The position numbers were made by a program, and so were the translations under genes. The notes under the pieces are model-generated. The model did no database searches and was not told the DNA's origin. It saw only the letters and a list, made by a program, of their open reading frames with translations. From Miltoncostaea marina (GTDB lineage: Bacteria > Actinomycetota > Thermoleophilia > Miltoncostaeales > Miltoncostaeaceae), in NCBI RefSeq assembly GCF_018141525.1, contig NZ_CP064655.1, positions 1,736,001 to 1,800,000 on the forward strand: a stretch of 64,000 nt of DNA, read 5' to 3'. This document shows positions 16,661 through 25,067 of the stretch, in pieces. Numbering within the stretch: position 1 is the first letter of the stretch; each line of letters starts with the position of its first letter.

Positions 16661-17754
16661 CGGCGCAGCTCCTCGATCGCGGCCACCAGGCGCTCGCGCG
16701 GCACGTCCTGGCGCAGCCGCACGTCGCCCGGCGCGCCCAGCAGCACCATGTTGAGCGACCCGGCGTCGGCCTTCTTGTCGCGGGCCATCGCCTCCAGGAT
16801 CGCCGGCGTCGGCACGTCGGCCGCCAGCCGGACCGGCAGGCCGTGCCGCTCGAGCACCGCCATCGTGCGGACCCTCCACCCGGGGTCGAGCCCGGCGGCG
16901 CGCTCGGAGAGCCGCAGCGCCGCGAGCAGCCCCAGCGAGACCGCCTCGCCGTGCTGGTAGCGCTCGTAGCCCGCCGCGGCCTCGATGCCGTGGCCGACCG
17001 TGTGGCCGAGGTTGAGGGAGGCGCGGATGCCGGTCTCGCGCTCGTCGGCCTCGACCACCGCGATCTTGTGGCCGGCGCAGCGGCGGATGAGGTCGGCGAG
17101 CTCGTCCGGCGGGCCCGGCAGGGCGGGCCGCGACTCGACCAGCTCGAACAGCTCCGGCCCGTCGAGCAGGCCGTACTTGACGACCTCGGCGAACCCGCAC
17201 GCGAGCTGGCGCGCCGGCAGGCTGTCGAGCGCCTCCGTGTCCATCACCACGAGGCTCGGCTGCCAGATGGCGCCGACGTAGTTCTTGCCCTCGGGCAGGT
17301 CGACGCCGGTCTTCCCACCGATCGCCGAGTCGACCATCGCGAGCAGCGTCGTGGGCAGCTGCACGAGGCGCACCCCGCGCTGGTAGGTGGCGGCCACGAA
17401 GCCCGCCAGGTCCCCCACCACGCCGCCGCCGAGCGCGGCCACCGTGTCGGCGCGGCGCAGCCCGGCGTCGGCGGCCAGGCGGCAGAGGCGCTCGACCTGG
17501 GCCAGCGACTTCGAGCCCTCGCCGGGCGGCACCGTGGCCGTGATCACGCGCACCCCGCCCGCCTGCAGCGCCGCGCGGGCGCGCCGGGCCAGCGGGGCGA
17601 CGTTGCCGTCGCTCACCAGCAGGGCGCTCGCGCCGGGGCGCCGGTCGGGCCAGAGCTCGCCGAGCCGGTCGAGCAGCCCCGGCCCGAGGTGGAGCGGGTA
17701 GCGGGCGTCGCCGACGTCGGCGACGAGGGCCGGCGCGGGCGCCGACGCGCTCAC
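16657..17754 (-). CDS. aroB: 3-dehydroquinate synthase
   Basis: A 365-residue NAD- and zinc-dependent enzyme converting DAHP to 3-dehydroquinate. The nucleotide-binding GGGVVGDLAGFVAATYQRG and the substrate segment DSAIGGKTGVDLPEGKN are intact. Zinc ligands are seen as the Glu in DERETG and His in LNLGHTVGHGIE and YQHGEAVSLG. The GTG start overlaps the aroK stop by GTGA. It lies between aroK and aroQ in a four-gene shikimate cluster; the DAHP synthase and EPSP synthase genes are not in this window. Confidence 0.96.
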   Translation of the reverse strand: MSASAPAPALVADVGDARYPLHLGPGLLDRLGELWPDRRPGASALLVSDGNVAPLARRARAALQAGGVRVITATVPPGEGSKSLAQVERLCRLAADAGLRRADTVAALGGGVVGDLAGFVAATYQRGVRLVQLPTTLLAMVDSAIGGKTGVDLPEGKNYVGAIWQPSLVVMDTEALDSLPARQLACGFAEVVKYGLLDGPELFELVESRPALPGPPDELADLIRRCAGHKIAVVEADERETGIRASLNLGHTVGHGIEAAAGYERYQHGEAVSLGLLAALRLSERAAGLDPGWRVRTMAVLERHGLPVRLAADVPTPAILEAMARDKKADAGSLNMVLLGAPGDVRLRQDVPRERLVAAIEELRR

Positions 17755-18269
17755 CGGGGCGCCTCGGCCGGGGCCCCGGCGACCCACGCGGCCACGCGCG
17801 CGGCGACCTCGTCGGCGGGGCCGGCCGCGTCGACCTCCAGGCCCGCCGCCTCGCGGTAGTGCTCCTCGCGCGCCCGCGCCCGCCGCTCGAAGCGAGCCCG
17901 GTCGCTCACGAGGGGGCGGTCCGAGTCCTTCACCCGGGCCCAGAGCACGTCGATGTCGGCGCGCAGCCACACCACGTCGGCCAGCCGCCCGAGCACGCCG
18001 CGGGTCTTGGCGCTCTCCAGCGCCCCGCCGCCGAGGGCGAGCACGCCCGGCTCGCCGGCGAGCACCTCGCGGATGACCGCCTCCTCGGTGCGCCGGAACC
18101 ACAGCTCCCCGCGCTTGGCGAAGATCTCCGGGATCGGCATGCCGGCGCGCTCCTCGATGACCCGGTCCGAGTCGACGAACTCGCGGCCGAGGCGGGTCGC
18201 CACGCGGCGGCCCACCGAGGTCTTCCCGGCGCCCATGAACCCCGACAGTGCGAGCCAGCGCGCGGACAC
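17751..18269 (-). CDS. aroK: Shikimate kinase
   Basis: A 172-residue P-loop kinase that makes shikimate 3-phosphate. Walker A is GFMGAGKTSVGRR near residue 10, followed by the substrate-binding DSDRVIEERAG, FRRTEEAVIREVL and LALGGGALE, and the lid Arg in SDRPLVSD. Unlike its neighbours, its GTG start does not overlap the upstream stop: two bases separate it from the aroC TGA. Its end overlaps aroB. Confidence 0.95.
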   Translation of the reverse strand: MSARWLALSGFMGAGKTSVGRRVATRLGREFVDSDRVIEERAGMPIPEIFAKRGELWFRRTEEAVIREVLAGEPGVLALGGGALESAKTRGVLGRLADVVWLRADIDVLWARVKDSDRPLVSDRARFERRARAREEHYREAAGLEVDAAGPADEVAARVAAWVAGAPAEAPR

Positions 18270-18271
18270 GC

Positions 18272-19432
18272 TCAGCCCGCGATCTCGTCCCGGTACCGCT
18301 CGACCGCCGCGTCGAGGTGGGCGATGGAGTCGCCGCCGAACTTCTCGAGCAGCGCCTGGGCCAGCACGAAGGCGACCGCCGCCTCGGCGACGACCGCGGC
18401 GGCCGGCACCGCGCAGATGTCGGAGCGCTCCTTGAACGCCGCCGTGGCCTCCTTCGTCGCCACGTCGACCGACGCCAGCGGGCGGCTGAGCGTGCTGATC
18501 GGCTTCATCACGGCCCGGATCACGACCGGCGCGCCGTGCGTCATGCCGCCCTCGATGCCGCCGGAGCGGTTGGTGCGACGGAAGAAGCCGCGCTGCGGGT
18601 CGTGGAAGATCTCGTCGTGGGCCTCGCTGCCCGGGATGCGGCCGAGCTCGAAGCCGGCGCCGATCTCCACGCCCTTGATGGCCTGGATGCCCAGGATCGC
18701 CTGGCCGAAGCGGCCGTCCAGGCGGGCGTCGCCGCTCACGTGCGAGCCGAGCCCCGGGATGGGGTCGAACGCCCACACCTCGAAGACGCCGCCGAGGGTG
18801 TTGTGGTCCTGGCCGGCGGCCTTGATCGCGGCCTTCATGCGCTCGGAGGCCTCGGGGTCGAGGCAGCGCACCGGGCTCTCGTCGACGCCCTCGAAGTCGT
18901 CGATCGTCAGGTCGTCGCGCAGCGGCACGGCCTCCGCGCCGATCCGCACCACGTGGCTGCGCACCTCGGTGCCGTAGCGGCGCAGCAGCGCCTTGGCCAC
19001 GCCGCCGGCCGCCACCCGGGCGGCGGTCTCGCGGGCGCTGGCGCGCTCGAGGATCGGGCGCAGGTCGTCGGTGCCGTACTTGAGCATCCCGGCCAGGTCC
19101 GCGTGGCCCGGGCGCGGCAGCGTGATCGGGTCGACCTCGCGGGCCGGCTCCCAGACCGCCATGCGGTCCTCGGCCCACTTGGGGAAGTCGAGGTTCGTGA
19201 TCTCGAGGGTCAGCGGGCTGCCGATCGTGCGGCCGTGCCGCAGGCCGGTCTTGACCTGCACGCGGTCGGTCTCGATCTTCATGCGCCCGCCGCGCCCGTA
19301 GCCGAGCTGGCGGCGGGCGAGATCGTCGTCGATGTCCTCGGGCCGGAGGGGCAGCCCGGCGGGCAGTCCCTCGACGACCGCGAAGAGCGCGGGGCCGTGT
19401 GACTCCCCGGCTGTGCGGTAGGTGAGTGGCAC
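18272..19432 (-). CDS. aroC: Chorismate synthase
   Basis: A 386-residue FMN-dependent enzyme that converts EPSP to chorismate. Family signatures are intact: the N-terminal TAGESHGPAL, RRQLGYGRGGRM, RPGHADLAGMLKYG, RASARETAARVAAG and the C-terminal FFRRTNRSGGIEGGMTHG. The GTG start lies nine bases after a TACACT hexamer with no ribosome-binding site, consistent with leaderless initiation. This is the first gene of the long minus-strand block that runs to about 10370 with mostly 4-base overlaps. Confidence 0.97.
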   Translation of the reverse strand: MPLTYRTAGESHGPALFAVVEGLPAGLPLRPEDIDDDLARRQLGYGRGGRMKIETDRVQVKTGLRHGRTIGSPLTLEITNLDFPKWAEDRMAVWEPAREVDPITLPRPGHADLAGMLKYGTDDLRPILERASARETAARVAAGGVAKALLRRYGTEVRSHVVRIGAEAVPLRDDLTIDDFEGVDESPVRCLDPEASERMKAAIKAAGQDHNTLGGVFEVWAFDPIPGLGSHVSGDARLDGRFGQAILGIQAIKGVEIGAGFELGRIPGSEAHDEIFHDPQRGFFRRTNRSGGIEGGMTHGAPVVIRAVMKPISTLSRPLASVDVATKEATAAFKERSDICAVPAAAVVAEAAVAFVLAQALLEKFGGDSIAHLDAAVERYRDEIAG

Positions 19433-19441
19433 GGGTCGGAG

Positions 19442-19447
19442 AGTGTA
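19442..19447 (-). promoter_or_regulatory. Leaderless-type -10 element for the aroC block
   Basis: Minus-strand TACACT, nine bases before the aroC GTG. It is the best candidate promoter for the eleven-gene aroC-to-10370 block, since the later genes leave little room for another. Confidence 0.5.
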
Positions 19448-19814
19448 GTGGAGCGCCCCCTCTCTGGTGGCGGCCAGGCGGTCGACGACGATCGCGGCGG
19501 CGGGACGACCGTCACGAGCGCCGCCGTGGCGAGCGCCGGGGGCGCGACGCCGGCGCGGCCGGGGGTCGCGACGGCCCCGCGACCGCGATCCGCCCCGGGC
19601 CCCGGGGACGGCGATCGCCGCCGGGGGCCGCGGGCGTCTGCGACCCCCCGGGGGGAGGAGGGCGTCTGCCAGCCCCCGGGGCGCCCACCCGGCCGACCGG
19701 CCGGCCGCGCATCGCGGCCTCGCGGTGGTCGCCGTGATCGAGCGGCGGTCCGGCCCCGCCGACGCGACCACCGTCTCGGTCGCCATACCGAACGTCCGTC
19801 GTCAGGGTCGCCGC
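19448..19814. other. Divergent spacer between aroC and the FTR1 permease
   Basis: About 370 bases with no convincing gene; the open frames here have the Arg/Pro/Gly-rich composition of non-coding GC-rich DNA. It contains a 12-bp palindrome of six C and six G at 19644-19655, flanked by two copies of GGGCGTCTGC about 30 bases apart. No -10 element was obvious for the permease gene. Confidence 0.5.
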
Positions 19815-20840
19815 ATGCCCACCTCATCCCCGCTTCTCCGCCGTCCCGGCCCGGCGACCCGGCGCATCGCCTGGTGGTCGCTGGGCCTGGCGGCGCTCGC
19901 CGGCGCGCTCCTGCTGATGGCGACCGCGGCCGCGCCGGCCGACCCCGTCGAGTCCGCCGCGCCGCAGGCCGGCGGCGCCGCCGTCGCCAACGCCGCCATC
20001 ATCGTGTTCCGCGAGGGGCTCGAGGCGGTGCTGATCGTCGCCGCCGTCGTCGCGAGCCTGCAGGGGGCCCACCTGCGCCGCCGGCGGCCGGTCGTGGCCG
20101 GCGCCTGCGTCGCCTTCGCGGCCTCCGTCGCGACGTGGTTCGTGGTCCAGGCGGCGCTCGACGCGGCCTCCCCGCTCGGCCCGCGGCTGGAGGCGATCAC
20201 CGGCGCGCTGGCGGTGGTCGTGCTGCTCGTGGTGCTCAACTGGTTCGTCCACCGCGTCTACTGGTCGGAGTGGATCGGCCGCCACCACCGGCGCCGGCGG
20301 GAGCTGCTCGGCCGGGCGGGGCTCGGCGCCAGCCTCGGGCTGGTGCTGCTGGGCTTCACGAGCGTGTACCGCGAGGGCTTCGAGGTCGTGCTCTTCCTGC
20401 AGAACCTGGAGCTCCGCAACGGCTCGGCGACCGTCGCCGAGGGGGTCGCGCTGGGCCTGGCCGGCACCGCGGTGGTGGGCGCGCTCACCTTCTGGCTGCA
20501 CCGGCGCCTGCCGTACCGCCGCATGCTGGTCTGGACGGGGCTGCTGGTGGGCGCGGTGCTCGTGGTGATGGTCGGCGGGACGGCCCTGACGTTCCAGCAG
20601 CTCGGCTGGCTGCCGGCGCACCCGACGCCCTTCCCGGTGCCGGGATGGATGGGCTCCTGGTTCGAGCTCTACCCCTCGTGGGAGACGCTCGCCGCCCAGG
20701 CCGCCGCCGCGGCCGTCGTGATCGGCTCCTACCACCTCGCCGAGTACCTCAAGGTCACGCGCCCGGTGCGGCGCGGCGAGCGCCCCGCCGAGCGGGCGGG
20801 CGCGCCGGCGGCCGGCTCGGCCGGCCCGGCGGGATCGTGA
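19815..20840 (+). CDS. FTR1 family iron permease
   Basis: A 341-residue multi-pass membrane protein. The two REGLE-type motifs that define FTR1/EfeU ferrous or ferric iron channels are visible: FREGLEAVLIVAAV at about residue 65 and YREGFEVVLFLQNL at about 187. An N-terminal hydrophobic segment (about 17-37) is followed by six to seven further membrane spans. The ATG reading MPTSSPLL is chosen as the last start before the first membrane segment. The EfeO and EfeB partners of complete systems are not adjacent; an MscS-type channel follows 49 bases downstream. Confidence 0.85.
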   Translation: MPTSSPLLRRPGPATRRIAWWSLGLAALAGALLLMATAAAPADPVESAAPQAGGAAVANAAIIVFREGLEAVLIVAAVVASLQGAHLRRRRPVVAGACVAFAASVATWFVVQAALDAASPLGPRLEAITGALAVVVLLVVLNWFVHRVYWSEWIGRHHRRRRELLGRAGLGASLGLVLLGFTSVYREGFEVVLFLQNLELRNGSATVAEGVALGLAGTAVVGALTFWLHRRLPYRRMLVWTGLLVGAVLVVMVGGTALTFQQLGWLPAHPTPFPVPGWMGSWFELYPSWETLAAQAAAAAVVIGSYHLAEYLKVTRPVRRGERPAERAGAPAAGSAGPAGS

Positions 20841-20876
20841 CGGCAGCCGCCGGCGCACGCGGTCGGCGCGCGCCGG

Positions 20877-20882
20877 TATCGT
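20877..20882 (+). promoter_or_regulatory. Leaderless-type -10 element for the MscS gene
   Basis: TATCGT followed by seven bases and the GTG start. The same TATCGT-N7 arrangement precedes the gene at 36591. Confidence 0.5.
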
Positions 20883-20889
20883 CGCCGCC

Positions 20890-21702
20890 GTGCACCTCCA
20901 CCCGCTCGCGATCTTCGGGCTGCCGGAGTGGGCCGGCCGGCTCACGCTCGTCGGCGCCGTCATCGCCGGCGCGCTCCTCATGCTGTCGGCGATCGGCTGG
21001 CTGGCCCCGCGGCTGCTGCGCCGCACCGGAGCCGACGCGGGGCCCCGCGCGCGGCAGCGCCAGACGGCGGTCGCCGCGCTTGCGACGAGCCTGCGCTACG
21101 TGGTGCTCGTGGCCGCGGCGGTGGCGATCGCCGCGGTCGTGGCCGGCGGCGGCGGCCTGGCGGCCGTCGGCAGCGGCGCGCTCGTGGTGGTGCTGGTCGG
21201 CTTCGCCGCCCAGCGCCTGCTGGTCGACGTCATCGCCGGCTTCTTCATCCTGTTCGAGAGCCAGTACGGCGTCGGCGACACCGTCCGCCTGGAGCCGAGC
21301 GGCTACACCGGCGAGGTCGTCACGGTCGGCTTCCGCACAACCGAGCTCACCGCGCCCGGCGGCCAGCGCATGATCGTCCCGAACGGCGCGATCACGGCCG
21401 CGCGCGTCATGCCCGACGGCCGGCGGCGCCACCGGCTCGAGCTGCTGACGCACGACCCCGACGCGGTGGAGGGCATGCTCGCGGAGCTGGGCGGCGGCAT
21501 GGCCGGCGCCGGGGGGCCGTGGCGGGCCGCGCCGCGCACGACCCGTCGCGACGCGCCCGGCGGGGTCACCCGCATCGTGGCGGTCGTCGACGTCGACGCA
21601 CACCGCGAGGTCGCGGTGGCCTGGCTCGCCGACGCGCTGGCCGCGCGGGCGGGCGATCGGCTCGCCGCCCCGCCGCTGCACGGGCCGGACGGGCGCCCGT
21701 AG
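20890..21702 (+). CDS. MscS family mechanosensitive channel-like protein
   Basis: A 270-residue protein with three membrane spans (about residues 17-38, 60-82 and 85-105) and the MscS pore-to-beta junction: GFAAQRLLVDVIAGFFILFE, then QYGVGDTVRL and GEVVTVGFRTTELTAPGGQ, ending in the typical VPNGAI. MscS channels open under membrane tension and release solutes in hypo-osmotic shock. The cytoplasmic domain is shorter than in E. coli MscS. It may be transcribed from its own promoter despite following the iron permease closely. Confidence 0.87.
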   Translation: MHLHPLAIFGLPEWAGRLTLVGAVIAGALLMLSAIGWLAPRLLRRTGADAGPRARQRQTAVAALATSLRYVVLVAAAVAIAAVVAGGGGLAAVGSGALVVVLVGFAAQRLLVDVIAGFFILFESQYGVGDTVRLEPSGYTGEVVTVGFRTTELTAPGGQRMIVPNGAITAARVMPDGRRRHRLELLTHDPDAVEGMLAELGGGMAGAGGPWRAAPRTTRRDAPGGVTRIVAVVDVDAHREVAVAWLADALAARAGDRLAAPPLHGPDGRP

Positions 21703-21758
21703 GGCCGCCCGCCCCGCCCCCGCCCCGGCCCGCGTCCCGCCGCCGGCCACGCGCGGGC

Positions 21759-21784
21759 GGCGGCGGCGGGAGGCGGCGGCGGGA
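21759..21784. repeat. Two perfect 13-bp G-rich tandem copies
   Basis: GGCGGCGGCGGGA occurs twice in succession and continues into a partial third copy, between the convergent MscS and lipoprotein genes. The G tracts could form a G-quadruplex in the plus strand or simply reflect slippage. Confidence 0.7.
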
Positions 21785-21797
21785 GGCGGCGCGGGCG

Positions 21798-22499
21798 CTA
21801 CGCCGCCCGCACGTCCACGAGCTTGATGGTGTAGCTGCGGCGCGTGGTGGTGTTGTCGAGGGTGATCTTCTCCCCCTCCCTCAGCCTGACCGTGTCCGTG
21901 CCGTCCGGCAGCAGCCCGCCGCTCAGCTTGAGCGTGACGGAGTCGGCCGTGATCGCCTGGACCACGAACTGCTGCGTGTCGGGCGGGATCGCGTCGCCCT
22001 CGCGGGCCACCACGGGCTCGCCCGACACGTCGAAGTCGGCCTCCAGGGCGAGCGGCGCCTGCACCGGCGGGGCCGGCGTCGCGGCGGGCCCGGTGGTCGT
22101 GCCCCCCGGGGTCGCGATCTGCTGGCCGGGCGGGGGCACGAGCACCGGCAGGTCGGCCGGCGTCTCGGGCGCCGGGGCCGCCTCGGCGGGGGGCGGCTCG
22201 GCCGCCGCCGCCTCGTCGACCTGCGGCGCGAAGAGGTCGTGCGGCGCCCCCATCTCGTCGTGGGCGGCCAGGGTGCGGGCGGCCGCCGCGTCGTCGACCG
22301 CCCCCGGCGCGCCCATCGCGGCGATCGCCAGCGCGGCCGAGTCCTGGGCGCCGGCGCCGGTCGCCACGGTGGCGGCGGCGGCGTCCGGCGGCGACGTGTC
22401 CGCCTCGGCGGCCGAGCCGCCCCCGCCGCCGGAGCAGCCGGCGAGCACGGCCGCGGCCGACAGGGCGGCCAGGGCCGGCGCGAGATGACGGCGGCGCAT
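21798..22499 (-). CDS. Lipoprotein at the end of the pilus operon, PilP-like position
   Basis: A 233-residue predicted lipoprotein: a short signal ends in the lipobox LAGC at about residue 22, followed by a Gly/Ser spacer and a long Ala/Pro-rich disordered section. A compact C-terminal domain (about 150-233) contains QQFVVQAITADSVTLKLSG and LREGEKITLDNTTTRRSY. Its ATG shares one base with the pilO stop (TGATG), so it belongs to the pilM-N-O unit. Position suggests the role of PilP, linking PilNO to the envelope, but no PilP sequence signature was recognised. Confidence 0.75.
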   Translation of the reverse strand: MRRRHLAPALAALSAAAVLAGCSGGGGGSAAEADTSPPDAAAATVATGAGAQDSAALAIAAMGAPGAVDDAAAARTLAAHDEMGAPHDLFAPQVDEAAAAEPPPAEAAPAPETPADLPVLVPPPGQQIATPGGTTTGPAATPAPPVQAPLALEADFDVSGEPVVAREGDAIPPDTQQFVVQAITADSVTLKLSGGLLPDGTDTVRLREGEKITLDNTTTRRSYTIKLVDVRAA

Positions 22500-23275
22500 C
22501 ACTGGGAACCTCCGGTGCTCGGCGAGGAGACGGTCTGCGGCTCGCCCGCGGCCTCGCCGTCGGGCGTCGCGGATCCGCCGGGGGCGGCCGCGGCGGCCGG
22601 CGCCGCGGTGGCGGTCGTCGTCGCGGCCGGCGCCGGCGCGGCGACCGGGGTGCCCGCCGCCGGGGCGGGGACGACCGAGGAGGCGGCGCCGCCGGGCACG
22701 CTCGAGAAGGCGACGACCTTGACCGTGCCGACGACCTGGTCGCCGTCCGCGTCCGCCTCGCCCTGGACCAGGTTGAGGTCCAGCGAGACCGTGGCGAAGA
22801 GGCGCCCGCCGATGATCGGCCGGTCCTTCTCGTCGACCGCCACCTGGCGGTGGAGCCGGTAGAGGAAGTCGTCCACGTCGAAGAAGCGGCCGGTGATGCG
22901 CACCTCGAGCTCCGTACCGCGGATCGATCCGTAGTCCGTGTACGAGTTGGTCTTGATCGAGGTCAGCTCGACGTTCGCCCGGTCGGCGAGCCGCTGGAGC
23001 TGCACGATCGCGCCCGGCGCGTCGGCGCCGTCCGGCAGGGCCTTGGCCAGGCGCAGCCGCTCGGCCGCGCGGGCCGTGTCGCTGCGCGTCGAGACCGAGT
23101 AGCGCGAGAGCGTGTCGCGCATGGCGCCGGCCTCGTCGCGGACGGCCTCGAGCCGGTCGCGCTCGGCCTGGAGGTCGGCGGACGCCGGCTTCACGACGAA
23201 CCACCAGAAGCCTCCGAGCACCGCGACGACCCCCAGCACCGCGAGGAGGATCCTGTCCCGCTTGGTCACCTTCAT
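22499..23275 (-). CDS. pilO: Type IV pilus assembly protein PilO-like
   Basis: A 258-residue bitopic membrane protein: a short cytoplasmic N terminus (MKVTKRDR), one membrane span at about 9-29, a coiled coil (30-90) and an extracytoplasmic ferredoxin-like domain with LQRLADRANVELTSIKTNSY and VRITGRFFDVDDFLYRLHRQ. PilO pairs with PilN and PilM to align the pilus motor. The last 70 residues are an Ala/Pro/Thr-rich tail not usual in PilO. The ATG overlaps the pilN stop by ATGA. Confidence 0.87.
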   Translation of the reverse strand: MKVTKRDRILLAVLGVVAVLGGFWWFVVKPASADLQAERDRLEAVRDEAGAMRDTLSRYSVSTRSDTARAAERLRLAKALPDGADAPGAIVQLQRLADRANVELTSIKTNSYTDYGSIRGTELEVRITGRFFDVDDFLYRLHRQVAVDEKDRPIIGGRLFATVSLDLNLVQGEADADGDQVVGTVKVVAFSSVPGGAASSVVPAPAAGTPVAAPAPAATTTATAAPAAAAAPGGSATPDGEAAGEPQTVSSPSTGGSQ

Positions 23276-23949
23276 GGCGTGGCTCCGGTGGCGGCCCCGG
23301 GCGCGGAGCCGGTCGGCGCGAGGACGTCGCGGTCCTGCGCGCGCTGGTCGATCGGGATGTCGATCACGAAGTGGATGACCTCGCGGCCGCCCTTGAGCTC
23401 GACCTCGCTGCTCGCGAGGCGCGGCTCGCCGAGCCCGCGCACCGTGGCGGCGCGCGCCATGGCGAGCGCCACCTGCGGCTGGGTGAACGCGTAGCCGTCG
23501 AGGTGGACGCCGCGCGGCACGACGGCGACCGGGGTGCCGGGCGCCGCGGCGACGGCCGCCGGGTCGGCCGCCGCGGGGTCGGCCTCGCCCTTCAGGTTGA
23601 CGAGCCACACCTGGCGGGGCATCGCCGAGGAGAGGTCGCGCACGAGGCGCTCCCAGTTGACCCGGTTCTGGACCAGGCTGACGATCGCCCCGCGACGGGT
23701 GCGCTGGGCGAGGTCGCGGGCCTGGGCCTGCTCGAACGCGCCGATGCGCGCCTGCAGGTCGTCCCGCTCGATGGTCGCGGCGGCGACGTCCTCGCGCACC
23801 CGGTCGACCTCGCTCGTGACGGACCAGCCCCAGTACCCGAGCCCGCCGAGCGCCAGCACCGCGCCGGCGACCGCCAGGGGCGCCCTGGGCCCGCCGGAGA
23901 AGCCGCGCGCGCGCCGCTCGGGCGGCGGGAGGAGGTTGACGGCCCTCAT
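23272..23949 (-). CDS. pilN: Type IV pilus assembly protein PilN
   Basis: A 225-residue bitopic protein. The N-terminal MRAVNLLPPPERR is the conserved PilM-binding motif of PilN (consensus INLLP). A membrane span at about 27-47 is followed by a coiled coil and a domain with NRVNWERLVRDLSSAMPRQVWL. It forms the PilMNO alignment complex. The ATG overlaps the pilM stop by ATGA, and the stop overlaps pilO the same way. Confidence 0.92.
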   Translation of the reverse strand: MRAVNLLPPPERRARGFSGGPRAPLAVAGAVLALGGLGYWGWSVTSEVDRVREDVAAATIERDDLQARIGAFEQAQARDLAQRTRRGAIVSLVQNRVNWERLVRDLSSAMPRQVWLVNLKGEADPAAADPAAVAAAPGTPVAVVPRGVHLDGYAFTQPQVALAMARAATVRGLGEPRLASSEVELKGGREVIHFVIDIPIDQRAQDRDVLAPTGSAPGAATGATP

Positions 23950-25019
23950 GACGCCTCCGGCGCGTCCAGCGCCAGGCCGACGGCGACCGCCGCGCGGGCG
24001 GCCACCTCGGCGGTCAGGTCGCCGGCCTCGTCGAGCTGCCGGCGCGGGTCGCCGATCTCGACCGGGATGCCGAGCCCCTGCTGGAGGTAGCGGTCGATGC
24101 CGGTGCACAGCGACGTGCCGCCCGACAGCACCAGGCGCTCGATCGGCCGGGAGAAGCCCTGCGAGCGGTAGTAGTCGAGCGAGCGGCCGATCTCGCGCAC
24201 GAGCGGCCGGGCGCCCAGCGCGAGGGCGTGGCGCACCTCCGCGACGGTCTCCGGGTCCCAGCCCTCGAGCGGCTCGCCCAGCAGGCCGCAGGCCGTCTTG
24301 ACGACCTCCGACTCCTCGGGCGTGAGGCCGGTGCGCTCCGCGACGGCCTTCGTCAGGTGCGACCCGCCGAAGCCCACGAGGCGGGTGAAGTGGCACCGCC
24401 GGTCGACCGCGACGATCATGTTGGTGACCTCGGCGCCGACGTGGCAGACCGCCACGGCCGGCGTGTCGGCGCTGCCCTCGTCGATGACCGGCGGCGGCGG
24501 CAGCAGGGCCCGCAGGATCGCGAACGCCTCGAGGTCGATCCCCGTGGGGTGCAGCCCCGCCCTGCGGACGGTGGCCGCGAGCCCCTCCACCATGTCGCGG
24601 TGGGCGGCGACCACGACGTGGCGCTCCCGCTCGCCGGCGTCGGTCGTGAAGCGCAGCACCGGCTGCGCGTCCACGACCGTCTGCTCCGGCGGGATCGGGA
24701 TCTGCTCGGCCGCCTCGAACTCGACCGCGGCGCGGCGCTCGGCCTCGTCCTCGAGCGCGGGCAGCTCGATCGTGCGGACGACGACCCGCTGGTTGGCGAC
24801 GCCCAGGCGCACCTTCTTCCCCGAGAAGCGGGCGGTGCGCCAGAAGCGCTTGATCTCGTCGGCGAGCTCGTCCGGGCGGAGGATCTCGCCGTCGTTCACC
24901 AGTCCCGGTGGGAGCGGCTCGACCGCGGCCTTCGCGAGCGTGACCCGCTCGCGGGCGGTCTTCAGCTCGACGCCGGCGATCGCGCTGGATCCGATGTCGA
25001 GTGCGACGACGGTGCTCAT
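23946..25019 (-). CDS. pilM: Type IV pilus assembly protein PilM
   Basis: A 357-residue actin-like cytoplasmic ATP-binding protein. The phosphate-1 loop is ALDIGSSAIAGVELK at residues 7-21, with a second nucleotide segment AVCHVGAEVTNMIVA and the adenosine motif LVLSGGTSLCTGI. PilM binds the PilN N terminus at the membrane and connects it to the motor ATPases. It lies 48 bases downstream of the prepilin peptidase gene, the largest gap inside the operon. PilB, PilC, PilT and PilQ are not in this window. Confidence 0.93.
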   Translation of the reverse strand: MSTVVALDIGSSAIAGVELKTARERVTLAKAAVEPLPPGLVNDGEILRPDELADEIKRFWRTARFSGKKVRLGVANQRVVVRTIELPALEDEAERRAAVEFEAAEQIPIPPEQTVVDAQPVLRFTTDAGERERHVVVAAHRDMVEGLAATVRRAGLHPTGIDLEAFAILRALLPPPPVIDEGSADTPAVAVCHVGAEVTNMIVAVDRRCHFTRLVGFGGSHLTKAVAERTGLTPEESEVVKTACGLLGEPLEGWDPETVAEVRHALALGARPLVREIGRSLDYYRSQGFSRPIERLVLSGGTSLCTGIDRYLQQGLGIPVEIGDPRRQLDEAGDLTAEVAARAAVAVGLALDAPEAS

Positions 25020-25067
25020 TGGCGTGGTGTCCGTGTCTCGGGGGGCAGGGGGAGGCGGAGCGGGCGG

